The notes beneath the pieces are model-generated. The model had not been told where the DNA came from, did no database searches, and saw only the letters and a program-made list of their open reading frames with translations. Positions 1 through 12,300 of a stretch of 64,000 nt of DNA are shown one piece after another (position 1 is the stretch's first letter; each line of letters begins with the position of its first letter). Both the position numbers and the translations under genes were made by a program. Source of the DNA: Drechmeria coniospora (taxonomy: Eukaryota > Ascomycota > Sordariomycetes > Hypocreales > Ophiocordycipitaceae); contig NC_054389.1 in the NCBI RefSeq assembly GCF_001625195.1, forward strand, positions 2,884,147 to 2,948,146, read 5' to 3'.

Positions 1-330
1 ATCAACGACTTGAGCAACCGGGTCGAGCAGACGGGTGCGCTGCTGGAGCGGTTCGGCGGGTGGTTCGACGTGGATGAGGTGCTGCAACTCATCCCGGACG
101 ACTGGTCCGTGGGCGTGGTGGCCTCCTTCCTGGCCAGCGCCCTGCAACGACTGGTGCGCGACAAGCACGAGAGCATCATGACGAGGGCGCTCAGCGGCGC
201 CGAGAACTTGCGTATCAACTACGATTGGGTCGTCGGACTGGAGGAGAAGGGACCGAGGTTGGAAGCCACAAGACAGCAGCAGCCGGGTCATTACGCCGAT
301 GGGCACGCAGGCGATGCGATGATGCCCTGA
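1..330 (+). CDS. C-terminal end of a Vps3/Vps39/TGFBRAP1-type vacuolar sorting protein (5' truncated by window)
   Basis: The reading frame is open from base 1 and stops with TGA at 328-330, so only the last 109 codons are visible. The segment contains a short helical block with a Leu-Leu-Glu-Arg-Phe start, then 'LIPDDWSV' and 'FLASALQRLVRDKHES', followed by 'RALSGAENLRI'. This is the pattern of the Vps39_2 domain that closes the Vps39/Vam6, Vps3 and TGFBRAP1 subunits of the HOPS and CORVET tethering complexes, which act in endosome-vacuole fusion. The 'DDWS' variant looks closer to Vps3/TGFBRAP1 than to Vps39, but I cannot separate them on so little sequence. The tail is Gln/His-rich and poorly conserved. 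The gene ends 34 bp before the stop of the convergent methyltransferase gene, so their 3' UTRs probably overlap. Confidence 0.6.
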   Translation: MNDLSNRVEQTGALLERFGGWFDVDEVLQLIPDDWSVGVVASFLASALQRLVRDKHESIMTRALSGAENLRINYDWVVGLEEKGPRLEATRQQQPGHYADGHAGDAMMP

Positions 331-364
331 TGCAGCACCAATCCACCAACAACGGATGGCCATG

Positions 365-1297
365 CTAACTCGTACAAGCGTTGACCGTGGTCCTCCTCAA
401 CACTGCAACAAGAAGCCACCTCTTCCTTACTGTTATGTCGTCCTCAGGTCGGTGACTCATCCACACTCTCTCCTGTCCATCACAGTCCCTTTCCCAAATC
501 CGCTCCAGCTCGAGGCCAACCTCGCGAAGGGTTTTCTCTTCGAAGAAACCGCGTATCTTCTCACGGCCGGTGTGGAATCCTGCGACTAACCAGCAACGCG
601 CATCCTCGTTGTCAACGCTGATAAAGTGTTCGATGGAGCGGAGAAGGTTGGCGTGCTCCCACGGCATCCACAGGCAGTCGGCGACGAAGATGCGATCGAA
701 CGCATGTCGGTTGGACAGGCAGAAGGCATCCGAGAGCTCACCCCACGAGTGGCCCTGGACGAGGATGGAAGCGGCGGGAGTGGCCGAACTGCCGGCCGGG
801 GCGAAGGACGGCCGGATGTTGTGCTCAACGTTTGAGCGGAGACTGCTGAGGATGGGAGGGGCAGGGTAGTCCGTGACGACGACTCGCCTTGCGCCCAGAA
901 TACCGGCCATGATGCTCGGAAGCGCCGTTCCCGCCCCTAGTTCCAGCACCGCTTGCCCCCCAACGTGGAAGCTCGCCCCCTCGCCGAGCCCGAAGTCGCC
1001 GTCTCGATCTGCATCCTCCACGCCGAGCGTGTCCCTCTCTACCAACTCCGCCAGCAGAAGACTCGAGTTCCAGAGGTGGTGGCTAAAGAGACGTCGTTCT
1101 GCCTCACTTTCGGTGACCGCAAGCTCCAGAGCCAGCGGCCTGGGCAGGTTTGGCGACGTATAGATTAGACTGTGCTCTGCGTCGCCGTGTTGGTTGGTCA
1201 CATCGTTCGGATAGATGACGCCGAGGGATGTGGAGAGATAATCCTCCGGGCCCCAAGGCTCGCTACCGTGGAGGCAGATTCGGGATGTGAGCGCCAT
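365..1297 (-). CDS. Class I SAM-dependent methyltransferase, nicotinamide N-methyltransferase-like / METTL21-Efm7 family
   Basis: Single-exon gene of 310 residues. The Rossmann-fold landmarks are clear: motif I 'VLELGAGTALPSI' at about 117-129, post-I 'VVVTDYP' at 139-145 (acidic residue that contacts the ribose of SAM), and motif II 'IFVADCLWMPWEH' at about 203-215. An N-terminal 'FSHHLWNSSLLLAEL' (71-85) is the W-x-S/A-x-x-L block typical of the METTL21/Efm7/Nnt1 group. Fungal members are usually annotated as nicotinamide N-methyltransferases, but characterised relatives (yeast Efm7) methylate elongation factor eEF1A, so the substrate is not settled. No signal peptide or membrane segment is seen, which fits a soluble cytosolic enzyme. 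The start at 1297 gives a family-sized protein. The gene is tail-to-tail with the vacuolar sorting gene. Confidence 0.85.
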   Translation of the reverse strand: MALTSRICLHGSEPWGPEDYLSTSLGVIYPNDVTNQHGDAEHSLIYTSPNLPRPLALELAVTESEAERRLFSHHLWNSSLLLAELVERDTLGVEDADRDGDFGLGEGASFHVGGQAVLELGAGTALPSIMAGILGARRVVVTDYPAPPILSSLRSNVEHNIRPSFAPAGSSATPAASILVQGHSWGELSDAFCLSNRHAFDRIFVADCLWMPWEHANLLRSIEHFISVDNEDARCWLVAGFHTGREKIRGFFEEKTLREVGLELERIWERDCDGQERVWMSHRPEDDITVRKRWLLVAVLRRTTVNACTS

Positions 1298-2593
1298 GGG
1301 GCGGTTTGCTCTTCTGTGCTAGATAGTGGTCGCTGATTGGAAAGGATCAGACTGTCTCGTGCTGCGCTCAAGTTTATCTTGACGGACCCTCGGTTTGGGC
1401 TGCTATGACGAAGTCAAATCGATTCCGCACCCAGTTGGCATTCGTCCACAGTGTCACACAAGTCGTATTGGCCCCTTCTTCCTCAGCCGTGGGCCATTCA
1501 AGAAAATTTGACTTCGTGTGTCAGTCAGCTCGGCACAACCTGGAGCTGGTCTGTGAGAGGTAGTGACAGGTTATTGCCTGGTAGTAAATTCCTCCAGCCG
1601 ATGATCAACTCTCCTGACGTGAGACGCCACCATGTCTCTCAGGTTAGGTTTAGGTTGGCGCGCTTGGACAGCAGCCCATTAACTTTTGCGCAATCTATTT
1701 TGGTGCTTTCCTATCTGGTGGAGACTGGTATTTATTTCTCCATCGATTCTATTCAATGCTGGCCAAGGAGGAAGTCGGGGAACGAACGTATGAACACGCA
1801 ATAAAATACACTTCTTGTCTATGCGAAAATACCAACCGCCAATGCCAATCAATGTGCGTCATGCCCGGTTGAAACGGCGTGGTGATACTACAAGTCTCTC
1901 TCTTCATTCGTTGCCTTGTCGGGCACCAGCTTGTGCACAGGACAGGTGGGTAGCTGTACTTACTCACTGTCACCACAGTAGCCTGCCTGCCTTAGTTGAT
2001 TGATTGGATATGTCAGCATTCTGAATTCTCGGAATGCATGTCGTTGCCATTATTCTGACGCCTGCCTCATGTTGACGCCATACAACATTGTGCACATGGC
2101 ATGGATTCTACGCATATACAATGTCTCCCATGCGTGCAAATGCATACATTACTCGGTCTACGTACATGGCAATAAATTATGTGAAGGGGGGAAGCACTCG
2201 TGCCTCGTACCTGAGAGATGAGGGTCCGTCTAGGACTGTCGACTGAAGCCATCGATCGTGCGGACGGCCATTCCCGTCTCGACCCGGCTCGCAATAACAC
2301 AGGGTATCAAAGTACAACAAGCTCGCTCCCAATGTGGACTCGAGACGGCCAATAGGTGTGTCCCGTGCCGGCTGTCATGAAAATCAAACAAGAGCATACT
2401 GAACTCCAACGCCATCCTTCCATCCGCCGTCTCGAATGAGCGGCGCCGTGGCAGACTCATGCGCCGTCCGGGATGCACGGCACCCAAGGGCCTTGATCAA
2501 GGACGTGTGCGTTCAACGGGGCCGCGTGCCTCCGTCCCCGCGAGCGCCACCGCAAGGCGGCGCAGCCGAGGTTGTCGCACGCGAGGCGTCGCC
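1298..2593. other. Intergenic: methyltransferase promoter side and downstream region of the zinc-finger gene
   Basis: About 1.3 kb between the start of the methyltransferase gene and the stop of the zinc-finger gene. Only short unconvincing ORFs are present. It should hold the promoter of the first gene and the 3' UTR of the second. No repeat or RNA gene was recognised. Confidence 0.5.
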
Positions 2594-5251
2594 TCATATG
2601 GAGGATACCGTGGTCGTCTCCAGGATCTCCTTCATCTCGCCGAGCTGCGCCTCGTCTGGGTCATCCGACAGCCAAGGTCCCTTCTCCGCATCCGTCGCGC
2701 CCAGAAAGCCCTCGGCACGATTCAGAGTCTGCACGTCAAGGTCGGTGACGTATGCGTTGCCGTCCGACAACTTGATGCGAACCTCGTGATCGGTGGACAG
2801 CATCATGTCATCCTTGGCCAGCCGCCGGGAACCATCAAAAACGGCCATGATACGCTTCTTCATGTTCATCTGGCCCTTGTCGAAGCCCCAGGACGAGGGA
2901 TAATCACGACGGTTCTTGCGACCGCGAACCCTCGTCGCCAGCGGGACGCCGCCGCGGGAGTGCGTCAAGCCTCGGGACTTTTGAACGCCATTGGGAGGGT
3001 TCTTCTTCCGGGCGGAGGGGGACGAGTTCGATCCGGAGGCGGCGTCGTCGGCGTCGTCGTCCTCTCCCATCTCGTCGTCGTCACCGTAGTCGTCGGTCTG
3101 CATCGTCGGCGTGGCGGTGGGCAGGTTGTTCTTCTCGAGCGTCTGATGGACACTCCTGTCGTTTTCGACCTCGGCAAGTCGCTGCGCGTTGATGGCCTCG
3201 GCCGGGTCTTCTTGCTGCACGATTCGGAGGACGCAGTCGTCCAGATGCTCGTAGAAGTCCTGGGCGTTGGCGAAGTTCTGGGAGCAGGTGCTGCATTTGC
3301 CCGTCGCGTCGGGGGCGTAGCCGACAAGCTTCTTGCCGGTGCCGACGCCGACGGGCGTCTTCTTGCGACTGTTGGGCGGCGTCTGTTCGACGCCATGCAC
3401 GGCCGTCAGATGCCTTTTGAAAACGTCGGCCCGGTTGAACGACTTCTCGGCAGGCGAGCCGGAGCCGGGACAGAAGCCGCAGACCATCGTTCCCTTGTAA
3501 TGGGTCAAGGTGTGGCGGTTCTTGTCATACTTGCGGGCAAAGCCCTTGAGGTGGTACTCGCACGTGTGGATGGGGCACTTCTCCGGTCGCTCGTTCTGAT
3601 GCGTGAGCATGTGGGCTTTCAGGTCCTTGAACACCTTGCCGCAGTCGGGGTAGGAGCATCGTTGCTTCTCCCTCGACTCGTCGCCACTGTGGTACTCGGC
3701 GGAGGCGGGCGAGATGAAGCTGGCGGCCATGCTGACACGGCGGCCGAGGGCGTCCACCGGAACGCCATAGGGGCTTCCCGGGAAGGCGGACGGGAAAGGG
3801 CCGCCGTGGAGGTAGGGCGACGAGCTGCTGGTGCGGAGAAGGGTGGGTTGAGGGGACGCGACGGAAGGAGAGGACACGAACGGGTTGGCGGCGGCGGCCT
3901 GCTGGAAGTGGTTGCTGAAGGGCGACATTGGCATCGGCGGAGGGGCCACGTCTGGGTGAATGAGAGAGGGATCTGTCGCGCGTGGAAGAGCGTTAGCAAG
4001 CATGGTGATGGACGTCATCGAGGCGGCGATGGTGGCCGTCGTGTTGGCCGTTGAAGGGCTGACACATGCGCGGGCGAGGAGATGGTGAGCAGTTGCGGGA
4101 AGGAGGATTGTCAATTGTCGGTTGCCCAAGGGGGGGGCGCGGCACACGAGTCAGCGCACTCCTGCTCCGCCTCCGCCTGGAGGGGAGGGAGAGGGAGGAC
4201 GGCGGCCTCTCGTTATTGCCGCTGCTCGTATTGTGGCAAGGCGCTGACTCGCTGCGCACAGCACTATGCAAGCCGCTAGCCACTAACGCGAACGCAGCCA
4301 CGACGACGAACGGGTACTTGCGTCGTCCCCTTCAAAAATGCAGAGCGACGGTGGGCCAATGTCGTCAGCCATCCATCCACTGGGATGCGAGACGAGGCAC
4401 GAGCCGAAATGTGAAATGTGGCGACAAGGTAATCCGTCAATGCAAATGCAAATGCGAGATGCAACTGCAACGGCAGTCCCAGCCCCAACACGACGGGTGC
4501 CACCACCACCGGGTGCCTTGCCACCGAGTGTGGGGCCGGGGAGGGGGAGGGGGACGGCAGCGAAGCGGTAGAAGTCAACGTAGCAGCCGCGTAGGGGGGG
4601 GGGGGGCAAAGATGGGACAATGACCGTCGTCGGGGATTGCAACAAAGGAATAATAAGAGAGAGAAAAAAAATTGATGGCATACCTACGAACGTCTTGGGT
4701 TGGGCGGCACCAAAATCGTAACTCCGCAGTGGTTCCAGTGCCGAACCGGTAAAATATTCGGGCCCAGCCATGTAATCGTTGCCGACGATGCTCGGCTGCA
4801 CAGCCATGCCCTGCGCATTCCACTCAGCGACGGCGCCGGGCTGGCCGTGATTGGACTGAGGCGATCCCATGGCTGACGAGGGTGCCGAGGGTGCAGATGC
4901 GGTTGATAAGCTGGAGGAGCCCAGTCGCATGTCACCATCTTCGTGATACGAGCTAGGCGAGGCACGGCCGAGCATGTAGCTGGATGTGTCGGCGTAAAGG
5001 GAGGCCTCGAAGGTTAGAGAGGTTGTGGGGGTCGCGTAGACGGCGTTTTGAGCATGGCCCGAACGTGAAAGGCTTCCTCGGAACGGCGCGGGCTCGGTCG
5101 TCATGCTCATGTCCATGCCGACCATGGGTGCCGCCGGGTTTCGAGTGCTCGCAAGTGCGTCATGAGGTGTGTCGGGAAAGCGAGCCAAAGGTCCACAGCC
5201 AGGTTGCTGCGGAAGCATGGCGAAGCGTTGCTCGGCGGCCATGGTGGCCAT
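2594..5251 (-). CDS. C2H2 zinc-finger transcription factor, two exons
   Basis: Model: exon 1 5251-4684, intron 4683-3973 (711 nt, donor GTATGC, acceptor GACAG), exon 2 3972-2594. The splice joins 'PKTFV' to 'DPSLIHP' in phase and gives 648 residues. Four zinc-binding units are visible: about 295-314 (C-x4-C), 322-347 (an expanded finger with 'HLKGFARKYDKNRH'), 354-382 (C-x2-C with a long loop before 'FNRADVFKRHLTAVH') and 416-436 (final ligand Cys or imperfect). A strongly acidic Asp/Glu stretch near 480-500 could be an activation region. The first ~290 residues are Ser/Pro/Ala-rich and low complexity. The family is a nuclear DNA-binding regulator found across filamentous ascomycetes; the target genes cannot be read from sequence. 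The intron is long for a fungus and an in-frame ATG at 4147 lies inside it, so an alternative shorter isoform is possible. Confidence 0.8.
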
Positions 5252-6330
5252 GGTCCGTCGTCACCGTTCCTTCAGAAGGGCTTGGTCCTGACTGGGTCTG
5301 CTCCGATTCAACGTGTCAGCGTACCAGGATCGTGGGTCCCTCGGGGGTGGGGGGAGGCAGAGTGGCACGTTATCTCGAAAAGGGGAGAGAACGAGACCAG
5401 GTCGTGGTTTGTTACCTTTGAAGCACCAATGCTCGTTCCAACGACCCGAAGGGTGAGGGGGGCAGGAGGGGCAGGCAGGAGGAGGCGACGGCGTTCCCAC
5501 CAGCTCTCACTTCCCTGTTCCAGGAAGGCGACGTCCGGACTCGGGCCGAACTTTGGCCTCGCTTGAAAGCCAGGGCGTGAATTCGAACAAAGCGAAGCCG
5601 GACAGATGGCGAAGCAGTACCGATTCGACTGGTGGTGCGTCGCTGCGAGTTGGCGCAGGGGCGGGCGGAATGCTGGTGGTCCGAGTACTTGATGATTTCA
5701 GGCCGTCGTCATGTGCGGCGAGGCAACGGCTGTTGTGCGTCTTGAATGAAAGGGTTCGGCGGAGGCATGGACAGATTCATCCATGCGGAGGGGTGGTTAG
5801 ATGTCGGACGTTGGACGCTGGGGAATGAAGACGTAGATATAGACGGTCAACGGGTACCACAAACAAGGACGAGATCGAATGCGCTCTCGCACGTACAGGG
5901 CCAAGACAGGCCAGTCGAATGGGAACGTCCTCGAGGAGGAGGAGGAGGGGGGTGTCAGGATCAGTCCGTGGCCGTGGCATATTATTACGACAAGAGACGA
6001 GACCTCACCGGGGTCCATGGTCCATGGTCCATGGGGAGAGGTGGGGAGAAGGGACGACGGTATGAATTGGGACGAGAGGCCAACAGGTTAGCGTCATGGC
6101 AGGGCACCAGCATCGTCCTTGGGGCAAACGGGAGCTTTGACAGGGCTCCAGTCGGTATTCACCAAGGCGGCTTGCCTTGCCGGCGGCCGCTCCGGGGATG
6201 GGGAGGGGTGGTTGCTGAAAGGGTCCCTCGAGGAGGGAAGGGGTGTGAATGGGTGGGTGATGCGCTGTCTGGTCTGGCTGGCCATGGCTGTGTGGAGAAT
6301 GACCCTAACCAAGGGTACTTGGGGGCGTAC
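5252..6330. other. Upstream region of the zinc-finger gene
   Basis: No convincing coding sequence. It contains purine-rich runs (GAGGAGGAGG around 5935-5950) and three adjoining copies of GTCCATG near 6013-6031. As it directly precedes the start codon of the regulator on the minus strand, it is the likely place for its promoter and a 5' leader. Confidence 0.35.
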
Positions 6331-9300
6331 GGACGACACTGAACAGGGACACGGGTACGGAGCGCTACTGTACTACGGACGGAGTCCTCCGTACCAGAAC
6401 ATGTACCTGTACATGTACTCCGTATTCCGTACTTGAGTACTCCGTACAGTACACGTACAAGTACGGAGTTCTGAAGGTGCAGGAGTAATTAACTTGCGTG
6501 CTTGTTTGGGCACACGCACTTGTACTCTGCATGTACAGAGTACACGCACGTGCATAGTAATGCGACGAACGAGAGAGCGGAAAGTAACGGTGCCCTGGCC
6601 GGCTAGGCCTCCAACGCTTGGCCAGCAGAGCCAGCCAGCGAGCTTGGGAGGATCGAGACCCACCAACTGGCGGTGATGAATTCCGGTCTCCCGGATAGCA
6701 ATGTGCCGGATCAAGGCGGCTGCACCAACCATCATCGGAGGACAGCCAACCGAGGTGCTCGAATGACTTGCTGCCACCCACCGAAGCAAGATGCGCGGCG
6801 AGGTTGAGGAAGCCGGGTCGGCACTGTGGCGGGGGCATGAGTTCTACGTCCTTGGTAGTGGAGGTACTCGCGACCTCTGAGCACCTTGGGGCCTGGGTAT
6901 CGGAGACGCTAAGCCAAAGCGAGCGCGGGACGAAGGGACGAGGTTGAAGGTGGCTGTTTGGTGACGAGCAAGGCATTTCGTGCCGAAGCGTGCACCAGAC
7001 GGGCACTCTGCACACTTGGAGAATATGCCAACATTTAGGTGCTAATTAGCGGACGCCTCGAACAAGCGCACATGTAATTACGTCACGAACACTCTTCTGC
7101 TGCTTGCACGAGTTTTTCGCGTCTGCTCGAGGTGTGCTGCAAGGACAGATTCGTACACATGTTCTTTTTGAATGGTTTGTTTCATTAGTACCTAGGTACC
7201 TAAGATGTACAGTAAGTAGGTAGGTGCGTGCACAGTAAGTGCAAGCACTTTGATGCATAATACCAGGTGTAGCGGTGACAATACGATCTCGTACTCTTTT
7301 TTACTACCACTTGTGAAATCTGCACAAGCGGCGGATGTCCACAATACTTGCCCGCACCCAAGTGCTAGGTGGTAAGGTGCACTGCACTCCGTGCTGTGCA
7401 AGCATTTGGTGTGGGCTTGCTGCCGCAGGTCTGAGACAGAGAAGCAACAGGATGGCACCAACTTTCCGTTTTCCTTTTTCAAGGCTCGATTTAGCTTCCT
7501 TGTTGCCGGGTTGGTGAGGCTACCGCGATAGGATGGGGTGATGAGACCGACGGACGGGTTGACTAGTTTAGCGTCTTTGTGAATGGAAATGCCAGCGTCG
7601 AAGGACGGCGAAACACCTCGCAGGAGCTAGAAGCGCCCGCGCGGTCGATCTCGATCAGGCCTGAGGGTAAGAGCGCCTCTCCATCTCAACCATCGTTGGT
7701 TCGAGGCCAGGGGAGGGACGCAGTCTTGCAGGGCATGAAGCGAAAGGACGCACGAACAAGTCTGTCGAGAGGGCCAACCGTTCGTGGCATCTGACACCCA
7801 CTCACAGGCAGGAAGCCTGGGAAGCGCAAGGTGGCGGGCGGGCAAAAAACACTGGCCGCTCTGGTCGCCTTCCATGTTGCCGTCGGACGATTGAATGATC
7901 ATTCCATCAGTATTCTCCGTGGTGGACTGGCTCGCTCCCACAGGGGGGACGTACGCCATGGCACCACAGCACGGAGCATGGAGTACAGTCACTAGACAAA
8001 AGTGACGATTCAATATTGATTGACAATACGGAGTACAAAGCGAATCGACACTTTTGCCACCCCACTATTATACCAATCCCTACTCCACCACCACCACCAA
8101 GGTAATAGCAGGCACGGAGTACTTGCACGTACTGTACGGAGTAGGGTTACAATACTGCGTCTCCTGAGTGCGGTACGTACTGTGCAGGGCCTGCCTGTCC
8201 AGAGTCCAGGCGTTCGGGAGGCCTGCGCTTCCTTCGGCGTCGCCGTTGGTCGCACGAGCCAACAATCGATGGCACCTTCGATCAATAGTCAAGGATGCAA
8301 CGTGTTTCTCGGATGGTTGGTGTGCTCACCTACTCTCGCAGCAGCGCCCCAATCCGTCATTGATCCGAGTCTTGCTCGTGCCTGCTGCTTCGTATTGTTT
8401 TCCTGCTTGCCCTCATTTCACGCGCAACATGTAGGTGTGTGCACAAGAGTGCGATGCACGAGTACGGGGACGCGCCGTGCTCGCGGCTTCCGTTTGCGAC
8501 ATTCGGGGGGGGGGGGGCAGACATTGCTTCATCTCTCCGCTGGGTACGGGATAGCATCAGTGTTGTGTACGCATGTGTGCATACAGCACGGAGCACAAGT
8601 ACGAGCACTGCCTGTTGCACGGGTTCGGGAGCCCCTGAACTCTGCCTCACCGTCGGTATCCTCGCCCAGTACATGCATGGCCATGCCGCGCCAGAGCTTC
8701 CAGATCGACATGCACAGATACTACTATATCTATCAGTACGGAGGAATGGTGCATACACCTAGTTGTGCGTGTACTTGGTTGTAATTACATGTACAGCACG
8801 CTGCACGTACATTCGACAAGGACCAGGTACGAATACACACAGTAATTATTACAACGTGCTTGCTGTAATGTACTCACTTAAGACTCCCTCTTAGGTAGTA
8901 AGTAGACTTACCTTGCTAACAAGTACTGGACAGGTACTTGCCGTGTGTGTCGTAAGTACACCTTCTGCAACAATACTTCTTACATGTATAAGCACATGTA
9001 CTTGCGTGGAATTAAGTACGGAGTCTTATTACATGTACTCTGTCAGTACAGTACACGGATGAGAGTGCGAGAACTGTACTGTAACTAATTACCAGCTAAG
9101 TACGGAGCACCGTGTACTGCACTGTACCGTACACACGTACGAGAACCTCGGTAGTAGTACGGAGTACTTGTAGGAGGAGTATGGATATGTACGTGTACTG
9201 TACTCCGTACTGTACTCCGTACTTCGCAGTGAGCGCCACTGCCCTTTAGGGGTCATGCTACCCACTCACCCCTTGCCGTTCGAACCCATGCCACATACCG

Positions 9301-12300
9301 TACATGGACTAGTACCAGAATTACCTAGCACGATCACAAACATGATGCTCCAATCATGTACTCTGTACTCCGTACTCCGTACATGTCGTCGTATTGCGTC
9401 GTATTATTACTTACTTACTTGCAAGAACAAGTTTACCAGTAATTACTTGCGTGGACGTAACATGTACATGCACAACTAAGTACACTTTCCAAGACAGATG
9501 TAAAGTACATGTACTCCGTACGTGCGGTGGGACAAACGCATGCAAGCACTCTGTAAGACACATGAGAACGGCAAACAACTTCGTAGAGAGCACTGAGAGG
9601 TCACGCCTCAACGGCCGCGATTGGACCAATGGCAGCCACTGCCGGGACAGCCAAGCGTGCCATCCACCGGCTCCGACGGGTGCGCTCGCACAGCTCAGAC
9701 AGCGTCCCGCCCTCCCGACTCACCAGGTGGCTCGCAGACACGCTCAGCAACACTCTGGCGGATGACTCTTTTCTAATTTGGAAACCCCAGCACCGGTAAT
9801 ACGAGGAATCAAAACATGGACGGTCCGGCTGCGATACGAGTTGCCAAACGACAAGGCGCATGCCCCGATCACCGAGGCTCCCTGGACCCATTCGACATGC
9901 CGTCAAGCACACCGACACACCGTCCATGCACACCCACAGCACCGCGGGTAGGTAGGTGCACGAGAGGATGGAGAGGCGTGACCCATGCAAGGACACAAGA
10001 ATGCGATGCGAGTTGGTGGATGCAGACTTGCAGTTGAACAGGGCATGCACCTTGCGCGCGTGGTGAATGCCGATGGGCCGCCTGCCAGATACCACCTACC
10101 TCGACGCCGCTGCCATGCCTTTGTACGTACCCGAGGTAATGATTAGCAGTGCCAAAGAGTAAACTCCACCGTGTATTTTGTAGCTGGCAGCTGGTTCTCC
10201 GCCTTCCTGTTTGTGCGTAGGTCAATACGTGGAAGGCAGGACCTCCAAGTACTATAACTATATCCACCACTATCTACAGTGCTGGGCCCCTACTAGTATC
10301 CAACGACGGGCAACGGTCAGCGCTCACTCGCAGCATTGGTGCGCGGCACCTACAGTACATGTACCTTGTAAGGTAGGCACCTGTATTCCTAAAGTACCTA
10401 GTATGCAGCACCTACTAAAGGTATGTAGTACCTACGTGTACCTTTCTCCCAACTACCTAGTCACTCACAACTACATGTACTTGCAGTCCAGGTACTCCGT
10501 ACGTCGGTGAACATGTAGGTGTAAGGTACCAACAGTACGGAGGCCTAGTTGTACATGCAGGTGTACTCCGTGCAGCAGTTGTACCTACAGTATATACATG
10601 TATGTACAACACACCTACCGCAGGGTGCGGGCTCTTTCGATGTACTTGCACTCCGCACGTAGGTGTACTTGCTTGTGCATGCATGGCATTTAGCAACAGG
10701 TGTTACTCCGTACTTGTGTGGTACATGAAAAGTACAGTCTAGCGCACGTACTCCGTACTCTGTGCATGTATTCTTATAGCACTTGCATTTATCACTGTAC
10801 AGTACATGCACTTGTATAGCACAAGTACAAGCATGGCAGGTAGAGTAAACCTACATGACACTAATAGTACTGGAAAGTACAAGTAGTGGTGCGCTTGGGA
10901 GAGGGGGGGGTGTGCTGGCGAGTTACAAGCACACCCAGGCCCACCCTTTTTCTGTTGCCTGACGGGCCGCGTGCTCGGGACGGGAAGTGGAAGTGGGCAG
11001 TACAAGCGCAAGGCCCCGCCGAGAACCTATCAAGGGCTTGTGCTAAGTATTACATGTAACGTAAGTATTTCACACTTGCACCTACATGTACATTTGCATG
11101 TACAGTATTGTACAACTACTTACAGTGCAGTAAAAGTACGGAGTAGCGTTTCGTACTAGGTACTCTGGGAACAAGAATACATGTACTTACTACTACGTTC
11201 TACACTTGCGCTTCTACCTGGTGTTCAAGTGCATGTGCTGTAGGCGTGCAACTGCTGCGCTGTCTGTACATGTACTTATTGCGCTGCAAACACAAGTACA
11301 CTCGAGAATACATTCGAATGTGTGCGAGTGTGCAGGAACGTGCATACCTGCAAGTACATGTACGAGAACTACAAGTACACCTACCTATGTGCAAGTACGG
11401 AGTTGCACATTTGCTGTCATTTGTACTCGCGGGATGGATCCGTCCGATCACCTACTTGTGCCGAGCACCCCGACCCTGGTACCCTCTCCCGACGTATCAA
11501 GCACTATTACTGTACTACCGCGAAACGCAAACCCCTTCACTCCTCCGATGTTTGTCGGCCTCCGAATCAATTCAGGGACAGGAGGGCAACGTCCAGCCTA
11601 CCTAGGTACCTGGGACCGCTCGACTCGTTGTTGCAAGTATGAGCGAGCATCGCTCTCCCCGCAAGTACTCGGAACAAAGGGTATTACGATTGCCAGATAC
11701 GCACGAGTATGAACTCAGTCCACAAGCCTCTCCTCGCTCTGGGTACGGCTTACGCCCAAACACTCGTTCAACGAGGCACAGCGCTCCTCTGCTCGCACGC
11801 GTACCGATAGCACCATCATTGTTCTCGCCGATGGAGGCACCCACAATTGTGCACAAACTACTAATACACTTGCATACCCTACTGTACTTGTGCACAATTG
11901 CTTGTCCTCATTTTTTCATACCACGTCGAGTGACTGCCAAGCAGAGGAGGGTGGGAGCCCATAGGGTAACGAACCGACAACAGGAATGCCGATGGAGAGA
12001 TGCGCACGAATCAAGGCATCCGAATGCGTCCCATTCAAGATGGAGGATGTTTTGGACTCTGCTCTGAGGAGCGAACCTGTGCCAGGTCAGCCGTGACGAA
12101 TCAACTGCCATCTGTAGGGGCGACACGGGAGCAGCGGAGATGGCGGGGCGGGGGGCATGTTTGCTCTGGCTGGACTGGTAGCAAGGCAAACCTGCCCAAG
12201 AAGATGACAACGTACGCTGTACGGAGCATTACATGTACACCTCCAAGTATGCACTTTTCACGGAGTACTCCGTGCTTGGTGAAAGGATTGTGTGTTTGTG

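Noticed and set aside
2459..4054. 531-codon plus-strand ORF antisense to the zinc-finger gene
   Set aside because: It mirrors the GC-rich third-position pattern of the real gene on the other strand, is Gly/Arg/Val-rich without domains, and has no splice or start support.
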